From positions 10,923 to 74,922 of the forward strand of contig CAYLYZ010000012.1 of assembly GCA_964387885.1 (NCBI GenBank): a stretch of 64,000 nt of DNA. The letters run 5' to 3'. Position numbers and translations under genes: made by a program. This DNA is from JABGPL01 sp964387885. Its GTDB lineage: Bacteria; Electryoneota; AABM5-125-24; Hatepunaeales; Hatepunaeaceae. The notes below the pieces were generated by a model. The model did no database searches, had not been told where the DNA came from, and saw only the letters and a program-made list of their open reading frames with translations. Positions 18,611 through 25,300 of the stretch are shown in pieces. Positions within the stretch are counted from its first letter, which is position 1, and each line of letters starts with the position of its first letter.

Positions 18611-19312
18611 ATGACTTACAATCCCGAAAAACACCATCGCAGATCCATTCGATTGAAGGAATATGATTACTCGAGCGGAGGTGGGTATTATCTGACGATT
18701 GATTCGAATAACCGGGAATGTCTGTTTGGTGAGGTGACAAATAAAGAAATGATTCCGAATGAGGCCGGTCTGGTTGTTCGTAAATGCTGGTTGGAAATTC
18801 CCAGTCATTATCCCAATGTTGTTCTGGATGAATTCATCGTTATGCCGAATCATGTTCATGGGATCGTTTTTATTGTTGATGAATCTTCTATGTCAAAACG
18901 TAGTAAACGTTCCGTAGGGGCTGAATATCTTCAGCCCTGTTCGAAGAAAAACACAGTATCAGGTTTGTCAGGAAATAGGGTTGAAAATATTCAACCCCTA
19001 CATGGATCGTGTTCGAATACCAATGCGGATTCTGTTTTGCCGGGGAAAAGGGTTGAAGGTGTTCAACCCAAACTGAATAGGTTTCAGAAGGTTATCCCTG
19101 GTTCAATTGGATCTATTGTACGAGGATTGAAAATTGGCGTCACCAAATGGTTTCGTCAGAACACGGATGTTTATACGGTTTGGCAACGGAATTATTACGA
19201 ACATGTCATTCGTAACGAACAGGAATTGAACAGCATACGTGAATATATATTGAATAATCCGTTGCGATGGGAATTAGACCGGGAACATCCGGATGAATGG
19301 GTGATGGGGTGA
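18611..19312 (+). CDS. REP-associated tyrosine transposase (RAYT, Y1_Tnp/IS200-like) with REP-derived insertion
   Basis: The 233-residue product is a Y1 HUH transposase of the RAYT type. The N-terminus RRSIRLKEYDYSSGGGYYLT is typical of the family. The HUH motif is MPNHVHG (His81, His83). The catalytic tyrosine is in WQRNYYEHVIR (Tyr195/Tyr196), followed by IREYILNNPLRW. Relatives are usually shorter. The extra stretch, residues about 102-153, is encoded by REP DNA: hairpins at 18918-18937, 18978-18997 and 19050-19069, including one complete 88-bp unit (18914-19001). The frame remains open across it. RAYTs nick single-stranded DNA at REP hairpins tagged GTAG/GGAG and are thought to spread them. 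Whether this enlarged protein is active is unknown. Confidence 0.92.
   Translation: MTYNPEKHHRRSIRLKEYDYSSGGGYYLTIDSNNRECLFGEVTNKEMIPNEAGLVVRKCWLEIPSHYPNVVLDEFIVMPNHVHGIVFIVDESSMSKRSKRSVGAEYLQPCSKKNTVSGLSGNRVENIQPLHGSCSNTNADSVLPGKRVEGVQPKLNRFQKVIPGSIGSIVRGLKIGVTKWFRQNTDVYTVWQRNYYEHVIRNEQELNSIREYILNNPLRWELDREHPDEWVMG
18914..19069. repeat. 88-bp BIME plus half unit inside the RAYT coding sequence
   Basis: GTAG (18914) + GGGCTGAA..TTCAGCCC, a 40-nt spacer beginning TGTTCGAA, then GGGTTGAA..TTCAACCC + CTAC (ends 19001). This 88-bp layout is the same, with the same length, at 19332-19419 and 20940-21027. A second spacer and a third hairpin (19050-19069) follow, whose CTAC tag has decayed to CAAAC. 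It is translated as part of the transposase. Confidence 0.9.
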
Positions 19313-19331
19313 AAATGGTCAATCCCTGGGT

Positions 19332-19479
19332 GTAGGGGCTGAAGATATTCAGCCCTGTTCGAATGGCAATGTAGATTCTCGTTTTTAGGGATTTAGGGCT
19401 GAAAATATTCAGCCCCTACGGAATGGTGACGCGGATTCCTGTTTTGTCGGGGAATGGGTTGAAGATATTCAACCCCTAC
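19332..19479. repeat. 88-bp BIME plus half unit downstream of RAYT
   Basis: GTAG 19332-19335, hairpin 19336-19355, a TGTTCGAATGGCAA-type spacer, hairpin 19396-19415, CTAC 19416-19419 (88 bp). A GAATGG-type spacer then leads to hairpin GGGTTGAAG..TTCAACCC at 19456-19475 with CTAC to 19479. The remainder up to the amidohydrolase start at 19615 has no gene. Confidence 0.9.
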
Positions 19480-19614
19480 GGAATGGCAACACAGATTCCG
19501 GTTTGTCAGGATATAGGATTGGGTACCCACCCGGGAAAATAAAACACATCTGTTGTAATCCTGTTATATTCTTTGTATCGTTTCTTGTATAAACAAAATT
19601 ATGAAGGAGCACTC

Positions 19615-20901
19615 ATGGATACATTCGACCGCCTCTTGCAGTACATCAATTCTCTCAATATTATCGACACTCACGAGCATCTTGGATTCGAATCTGACCG
19701 GGTTAAGGATGAGGATGTGTTCGAGGAATGGTTGGAGCATTATTTCTCTTGTGACCTGCATTCCGCGGGATTATCAGAAAAGGAATTAGGCTTTGTCAGA
19801 GATAGCTCAAAAGATATTCACGAACGCTGGAAAAAAGTTGAACCTTACTGGCATGCTGCGGAATCTACCGGATATGGGAGAGCACTCTCGATTGCAGCTC
19901 GGGATATTTATGGGATCGAATCGATAAACTCAAATACAATAGGTGAGTTGAACGATAGATTCAGGGACGCTAAAGAAAAGGGTGGTCATTACGACAATGT
20001 GCTAAAAGGAAAATCGAAAATTGATCTCTCTATTGTCGATTCTATGCCGATTCCTTACCGTGAACCACCACATCCATTTGTGTTTACGCTACATACAAAC
20101 ATCTTTTTACTGACGAATCATATCAATCAATTGAGGGAAACGGGTGCAGTGGTTGATATGAGTGTACATACTCTTTCGGATTGGATGGATGTTACCCGCA
20201 AGTATATTGAAAAATTCATAAATGGGAAATCAAGAGTCGTCTGCCTGAAGAGCTCAATTGCCTACGAGAGAAGTCTTCGATTTGATAAGGTAACCTATGC
20301 GGAAGCTGAAAAGGCTTTTAATGAACTCTTCGAGGACAGGAACTTAGCAAAGTACCGTCCGACTGTGAAACTTTCCAAGGTTTTTTCTGACTACATGATG
20401 CATTTCATATGCAAAGTAGCGGATGACAACCGCATACCGTTTCAGATTCACACTGGAATTCAGGAGGGAACAGGTAATATTATTTACGACTCAAATCCGA
20501 CACTCCTAAGCAATCTTTTCCTTGAATATCAGAATGTGAAATTTGATATTTTCCACATGGGTTATCCTTATGTAATGGAAATGGGAACTCTTGCCAAAAA
20601 TTTCCAAAACGTCTTCCTCGATATGTGCTGGGGGCATATTATCAGCCCGGAAGCCGCTCGACGCGCCTTGATTGAATGGCTGGATGTTGTTCCCGCAAAT
20701 AAGATTCATGCATTCGGCGGGGATTACTGCTTTGTAGATGGTGTTTACGGGCATCAATACCTCGCCCGCAGGAATGTAGCGTTTTCTCTGGCATATAAGG
20801 TTAACGACGGTTCGATAAGTATTTCGCGAGCGGAAGAGATCGCAAAATGGATGTTTCGTGATAATCCGATTGAACTGTTCAAGCTGGAGAGGTTTTTGTA
20901 A
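19615..20901 (+). CDS. Amidohydrolase-superfamily TIM-barrel metalloprotein
   Basis: The 428-residue product starts at ATG 19615, preceded by AAGGAG. The frame is open 14 codons further up but lacks support there. Metal-binding motifs of the amidohydrolase superfamily are visible: HxH in DTHEHLGFE (His20, His22), His279 in FQIHTGIQEG, another His in FHMGYPY, and Asp370 in AFGGDYCF. The layout resembles the amidohydrolase-2 and uronate-isomerase-like branch, which hydrolyses, decarboxylates or isomerises small substrates. The substrate cannot be read from sequence. It has no signal peptide, so it should be cytoplasmic. It is a single gene between two REP clusters. Confidence 0.85.
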   Translation: MDTFDRLLQYINSLNIIDTHEHLGFESDRVKDEDVFEEWLEHYFSCDLHSAGLSEKELGFVRDSSKDIHERWKKVEPYWHAAESTGYGRALSIAARDIYGIESINSNTIGELNDRFRDAKEKGGHYDNVLKGKSKIDLSIVDSMPIPYREPPHPFVFTLHTNIFLLTNHINQLRETGAVVDMSVHTLSDWMDVTRKYIEKFINGKSRVVCLKSSIAYERSLRFDKVTYAEAEKAFNELFEDRNLAKYRPTVKLSKVFSDYMMHFICKVADDNRIPFQIHTGIQEGTGNIIYDSNPTLLSNLFLEYQNVKFDIFHMGYPYVMEMGTLAKNFQNVFLDMCWGHIISPEAARRALIEWLDVVPANKIHAFGGDYCFVDGVYGHQYLARRNVAFSLAYKVNDGSISISRAEEIAKWMFRDNPIELFKLERFL

Positions 20902-20939
20902 GTGGTAATTCCACTTTTTCAAAAGGTAACATACTTTCC

Positions 20940-21027
20940 GTAGGGGCTGAAAATCTTCAGCCCTGTTCGAATGGGAACACGGATTCAATTTTGTCGGGAA
21001 TTAGGGTTGAATATTTTCAACCCCTAC
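20940..21027. repeat. 88-bp BIME of the RAYT-linked family
   Basis: GTAG 20940-20943, GGGCTGAA..TTCAGCCC 20944-20963, a TGTTCGAATGGGAA-type spacer, GGGTTGAA..TTCAACCC 21004-21023, CTAC 21024-21027. It has the same length and order as the copy inside the transposase gene. It lies 39 bp after the amidohydrolase stop. The remaining 300 bp to the next gene hold only a possible promoter. Confidence 0.9.
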
Positions 21028-21177
21028 AGAACAAGTACGATGGGAGGCGATTGAAGGTATAGTGTCACCATTCCCGGTTTCGTGAAGTTTCCCTCCCCTT
21101 CCTCTTACACTCACCACAATTTTCCCTAATAACTCTGCAAAATTCAAACTCCTTTACAAAAAACCTCACAATTCTTC

Positions 21178-21205
21178 TTGACTTTTTGTATTTATTGTAT
21201 ATATT
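21178..21205 (+). promoter_or_regulatory. Possible promoter of the LVIVD-repeat gene
   Basis: TTGACT (21178-21183) and TATATT (21200-21205) are separated by 16 nt, a good sigma-70-like arrangement, about 118 bp upstream of the ATG at 21324. Promoter consensus in FCB bacteria can differ from this, so the call rests only on the match and position. Confidence 0.35.
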
Positions 21206-21323
21206 GAGCATGTACAAAGAGTACAAAAGTCCATTTCGGATATTGGCGTGTTAGGAGATTGCTTCACTTCGTTCGCAATGACGTACTTTTGAGAAATTCT
21301 AAATTATAAAGAGGATTGGGAAA

Positions 21324-23525
21324 ATGCTGAAGTTCTTTACAATCATTTTATCTTTGCTATTACTATCAGGGTGTTGCTCTCAGGTTTGTGGTCAGGATCG
21401 TGAGAATATTGTGTTTTTGGAAAGGTATTATAATATTTGGGATTCTGCATATCAACTGGAACTGGTAGATAATGTTGCATATGTAGCAACTGGAATATCC
21501 GGTATGCAGTTGGTCAATGTAGAGGATCCGGAAAATTTGGAAAAATCCTCTTATTTTGATGATCATTTAAAAAGTGCAAATGCAATTTGTGTGGGTGAAA
21601 ATATAGTGTTTATGACTCTATCAGATACTGCAACCGGACTTATAGCTATTGATATCTCTGGCCACGATAATTACAGAATAGTCGGTGAAATCCAAACTCC
21701 GGGTTTACCTTTAGCAATGCAATTACGTGATGATTACGCTTATATCGCTGATTCCGGCAGTGGATTAGTAGTTATAGATGTCAGCGATCCGGAGAACATG
21801 GAAATTGTTGAAGAGATACATGACTACTCGAATATAAGAGATGTAATTGTAAGAGGTGATATTGTGTATATCGCTGATTTTGAAATCGGTTTTGTAATCC
21901 TGAGTAAAGATCCTGACCATAATGTTGATGTATTAGCGGCATTCCCTTATCCTCAGGCGCATTTGATCAGAGTTTGTGATTCACTGGTTTACCTGGGACA
22001 TGGCCAGGGGGAACTTTCAATTTTCGACATTTCCAATCTGAATGAACCGGATTCTCTGACGACGATTAATCTTCATGAAACAATTCGGGAAATCGAAGTT
22101 GTAAATGATGTCGGATTTGCAGCTATTGGTAGTGGTGGTATTGTTTCGTTAAATCTTGCTGATCTATCTAATCCGGCTGTTATCTCAGATTTTATTTTAG
22201 AAAATGGAAGCGCTAACGATTTGGTTATTAGCGGAGATATCTGTTATGTTGCTGACGGTCAGGGATTGTTATGGGCGTTAGATGTATCAGATCCTTCCGA
22301 AATTGATAGCACCGGAAGTACAATTGAAACCAGGCAGGGATATCCGTTAATAGGCGATGTTCAATCGATCACAATTAATGACAATGTTGTTACTACGGTA
22401 CTCCTTGGTTCCATAGAACTCAACCAGATAATTGATGATTTTGGTATCTTTGACAGAATCGTGGGGATGGGATTGAACTCCCCTGCACGGTTTGTTGCTT
22501 CGATTGAAGATCATTTTCTCGGATTACTTGAAAATAACAGTATGTTTTGTATGAATATATCTGAACCAGATAGGTGTTTTATTACTGATTGTCATGCACT
22601 TCCGGGAAGACCTGATAATTTTGTTTGTAACGAAACATATGGATTTCTACCTTCGGGAAACAGCATATTCCGGATGGACTATTCTAATCCAAATGAATTA
22701 CTACTTTTGAGTGATATTGAGCTTGAAGAAATGGATGCAAGAAATGCTGCTGCTACTGATGATTTTGTATATGTCGTAGGAGAAGGTGGTTTATGGATAT
22801 TTGATATTCAGGATGAAGATTCGTTTCGATTCATCAGTAACTTAGATTACCCAGGTGTGATTGTGGGAGTAGATATTTATGAGGCTAACCTCTTTGTCAG
22901 CTATTTTGACAATGAGGAAGGTCGATCCTATTTTCTAATAATCGATGTTGAGCATACTGAAAATCCATCTGAAATATCTCGTGTTGAACTTGAGGGGTAT
23001 CCGGGAAGAACCGTCAGAATTCAATCAAATCAGAATAACTGTCTGGCTTATGTTTGCGGAGGGGTAGATGGTGGTTTAAAGATCATTGATGTTTCAGATA
23101 TTAATGAACCTGATATTGTGGGAAGTTATGATACTCCGGGTGAAGCGCTTGATCTGGTTGTTTATGATAATTTTATTTATGTGGCTGACCGGACAAATAT
23201 CGGAGTTTATATGCATCAAATTCAAAACAGTGTCAGTGATGAAGATGAAAGTCTAATAAGCGATAGCTTTCACTTGAATTCCATATATCCGAATCCATTC
23301 AATCCTAAAGTAACTATTAATTATAAACTTCAAATTAATGATGAAATTAATATTTCAATTCATGATATTAAGGGCAGATTGATCGAAACACTATTTAATG
23401 GTGTTCAACCTGGTGGAGATCATTCAATTACATTTCACGCAGATGATTATCCGAGTGGATTGTACTTAGCAAAAATAAAGACAAGTACTGCGTTAGAAAT
23501 TCATAAATTAACATTGCTCAGGTAA
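21324..23525 (+). CDS. Secreted LVIVD-repeat beta-propeller protein with T9SS domain and lipobox
   Basis: The 733-residue product has repeated units of about 45 residues of the form VAYVA..GL.VIDVSDPENP.., the LVIVD repeat, which forms beta-propellers. They run from about residue 40 to 640. The C-terminus carries a T9SS sorting domain (SIYPNPFNPKVTINY at about 650, then YPSGLYLAKI). The signal peptide contains LLLLSGC at residues 16-22, a plausible lipobox, so the precursor could be a lipoprotein before export. It has no catalytic motif, and a surface binding or scaffold role is inferred. It starts at ATG after GAGGATTGGGAAA. Confidence 0.85.
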   Translation: MLKFFTIILSLLLLSGCCSQVCGQDRENIVFLERYYNIWDSAYQLELVDNVAYVATGISGMQLVNVEDPENLEKSSYFDDHLKSANAICVGENIVFMTLSDTATGLIAIDISGHDNYRIVGEIQTPGLPLAMQLRDDYAYIADSGSGLVVIDVSDPENMEIVEEIHDYSNIRDVIVRGDIVYIADFEIGFVILSKDPDHNVDVLAAFPYPQAHLIRVCDSLVYLGHGQGELSIFDISNLNEPDSLTTINLHETIREIEVVNDVGFAAIGSGGIVSLNLADLSNPAVISDFILENGSANDLVISGDICYVADGQGLLWALDVSDPSEIDSTGSTIETRQGYPLIGDVQSITINDNVVTTVLLGSIELNQIIDDFGIFDRIVGMGLNSPARFVASIEDHFLGLLENNSMFCMNISEPDRCFITDCHALPGRPDNFVCNETYGFLPSGNSIFRMDYSNPNELLLLSDIELEEMDARNAAATDDFVYVVGEGGLWIFDIQDEDSFRFISNLDYPGVIVGVDIYEANLFVSYFDNEEGRSYFLIIDVEHTENPSEISRVELEGYPGRTVRIQSNQNNCLAYVCGGVDGGLKIIDVSDINEPDIVGSYDTPGEALDLVVYDNFIYVADRTNIGVYMHQIQNSVSDEDESLISDSFHLNSIYPNPFNPKVTINYKLQINDEINISIHDIKGRLIETLFNGVQPGGDHSITFHADDYPSGLYLAKIKTSTALEIHKLTLLR

Positions 23526-23590
23526 GAGGTTAACAAGATTTTTGAGTGAAGCGTGATGAGTTAAGGCTCTGGATTTGGAACTGCTTCAAA

Positions 23591-23630
23591 TTGCCCTTTG
23601 AGCAAAGACTGACAGGAATGTCCGTCCTCC
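23591..23630. repeat. REP pair (TTGCCC / GACAGGAATGTC family)
   Basis: TTGCCC-TTT-GAGCAA (23591-23605) is followed by GACTGACAGGAATGTCCGTC and CTCC (to about 23630). The same two-hairpin order occurs at 12706-12745. A decayed GGCACGTAGC..TACG hairpin lies near 23692-23710. Otherwise the 320-bp gap to the HD gene holds no gene except the possible 5' extension discussed under findings. Confidence 0.75.
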
Positions 23631-23849
23631 CCATTGTTTTGTTTTCTTCAGACATCCTTCAGATGATAACAATGACCTAAGTGTCAGTTGAGGGCACGTA
23701 GCACTACGTATAAATTCATATAACGAATCTGTGAAATAAGTAAATTTGCTTGCCATTCAATTGAAATAATCGGTAAGTTGGATGTGAAAAACCACAGAAA
23801 TCACATTTGTGTTCAGGAGTATCATTTGGACATCAGCAAGATATAAGAG

Positions 23850-24428
23850 GTGGCTCATGCTGAGATGGGTTTGCGTCAGGATCTACCCTTCAGGGAGCCA
23901 GGATGGAGTCTCTACCACGGGAAACGTACGGGTAGAATTGCCTGCCATTTGAGGGAGTTACTCAAAGTGGGTGTTGATCCTGGAGAATTATACGTTGCAG
24001 GTTTGTTTCACGATATTGGTAAGGATCAGGATCATCATGCTCAGGTTGGAGCTCAATGTACCAAAAATTTACTCAGTAATCTCATCTCTCCTGAGACACT
24101 GGAAACTATTTGCGAAGCAATCCACTTACACAACAAACGCAAGAATTCAGACTCCTTCAATGACTTTACAAAACTTTTACAGGACGCTGATATAATAGAT
24201 CATGTTGGATTTATTGACATTTGGATGGCTTTCTACTGGAGTGGTCATCATAATGAATCAATTAAGGAACATCTCCAATATTACAAAGGTGAAGACCGCG
24301 AGCAGTTTCATGAGTATATGAAAACCCACTTGAACTTCGATGTGTCGCGTCAGATGTTTGAAGATAGGATTGAGAAGTCGGAGCAGTTCTTCACGGATTT
24401 TCACAGGATATATTTCGAAGGGATATAG
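23850..24428 (+). CDS. HD-domain metal-dependent phosphohydrolase
   Basis: The 192-residue product has an HD-domain signature: His23 in YHGKR, His54-Asp55 in LFHDIGK, further histidines in DHHAQVG and IHLHNK, and Asp in QDADIIDH. HD proteins bind one or two metals and hydrolyse phosphate esters such as nucleotides. The substrate is unknown. GTG 23850 is the first start in the open frame, and ATG 23865 is an alternative. Upstream, in the same frame, a TTG (23826) with AGGAG 6 nt before it leads into a TAA at 23844, suggesting the original start was cut off by a nonsense change. Confidence 0.8.
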   Translation: MAHAEMGLRQDLPFREPGWSLYHGKRTGRIACHLRELLKVGVDPGELYVAGLFHDIGKDQDHHAQVGAQCTKNLLSNLISPETLETICEAIHLHNKRKNSDSFNDFTKLLQDADIIDHVGFIDIWMAFYWSGHHNESIKEHLQYYKGEDREQFHEYMKTHLNFDVSRQMFEDRIEKSEQFFTDFHRIYFEGI

Positions 24429-24439
24429 ATAAATCCATG

Positions 24440-24518
24440 AGAGTTGTAGCCCGGTGCTCTCCGAACCCGGGGAATAGATAGAAGAAACATGTTTGGACAA
24501 GTCAAACATGCCACCCGT
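24440..24518. repeat. Weak palindromes between HD and DUF2938 genes
   Basis: GTAG + CCCGG..CCGGG lies near 24448-24474. CATGTTTG-GACAAGT-CAAACATG lies at 24488-24510, followed by CCAC. A partial relative of the second (CAAACATGCCAC) occurs near 17960. Both resemble degenerate REPs. Confidence 0.5.
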
Positions 24519-24532
24519 ACACAGGAGTAAAA

Positions 24533-25024
24533 ATTATAAATTATACAGAAATGGTTCTGATGGGAGTTCTTGCAACCCTTGTAATGGATTTGCTGGCGAT
24601 TCTTCTTGTTGAATCGAAAATCATACGGCAACTTATCAAACCAGAAGCCGTCGGACGCTGGACGCTTTATATGTTAAGGGGAAAATTCACGCACAGGGAT
24701 ATCAACAAAACTCCCGTATTGAATTATGAAAAATCAGCTACATTATGGTCTCATTACCTGATCGGAATTGCCCTCGCTGGGATCTACCTCCTCCTGGAGT
24801 TAATAATGCCGACAATTCGTAACCAGGTGTGGATGCCTCTGATATTCGGAGTAGCAACGGTTCTTCTGCCCTGGTTATGGCTGTACCCGAGTATGGGTCT
24901 TGGTTTTCTGGCTTCGAAAGCATCAAAAAGATCGCCATACATTGTTACCAGCCTCGTTAATCATACGAATTTCGGGTTGGGAATGGTGATCTGGGTTGTG
25001 TTTTTTCGTCGTTTCTTGATGTAG
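24533..25024 (+). CDS. DUF2938 family membrane protein
   Basis: A protein of about 160 residues with four hydrophobic helices. It carries VLMGVLATLVMDLLAI near the N-terminus, GRWTLYMLRGKFTHRDI, a YEKSATLWSHYLIGIA segment and LVNHTNFGLGMVIW, all matching DUF2938 (function unknown, inner membrane). AGGAG (24523-24527) is 5 nt before an in-frame ATT (24533) but 23 nt before the first ATG (24551). A rare ATT start giving MINYTEMVLMG fits best; the ATG would give 157 residues. It is alone between REP-containing gaps. Confidence 0.75.
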   Translation: MINYTEMVLMGVLATLVMDLLAILLVESKIIRQLIKPEAVGRWTLYMLRGKFTHRDINKTPVLNYEKSATLWSHYLIGIALAGIYLLLELIMPTIRNQVWMPLIFGVATVLLPWLWLYPSMGLGFLASKASKRSPYIVTSLVNHTNFGLGMVIWVVFFRRFLM

Positions 25025-25094
25025 GGAAGGAACCGAATTCTTGATTCAGGTTTACATGATAAATTGTTAACTTCGATTTCCATTCCGGTATATA

Positions 25095-25116
25095 CGGACA
25101 GGAATGTCCGCCCTCC
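25095..25116. repeat. REP (GACAGGAATGTC family)
   Basis: CGGACA-GGAA-TGTCCG (25095-25110) is followed by CCCTCCCC. It is the same family as 12722, 23607, 34346 and 34383. The 275-bp gap it occupies has no gene. Confidence 0.75.
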
Positions 25117-25300
25117 CCTGTATAGGGTGACTCATTAATAGTAAAGTTCTTTCAGCAGATCTTATTATGTTATTATTAGCCAGAATAATACTAATATCCT
25201 GAAAAAACGGAATTTTATTTCAAATATGTTCTTGTACAATTACATTAATAAGAACAGTTCGTTTCACACCTAGGAAAATTGAACATCATACGAGGTTGTA

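Noticed and set aside
18354..18614. 86-codon frame between the membrane protein and the RAYT
   Set aside because: It passes through a REP and overlaps the transposase start; only its first part reads as the shifted end of the upstream gene.
18471..19479. Regularly spaced similar repeats near the RAYT gene as a CRISPR array
   Set aside because: Repeats are palindromes with conserved spacers, irregular half units and no cas genes; the spacers themselves are repeated, which is the opposite of CRISPR.
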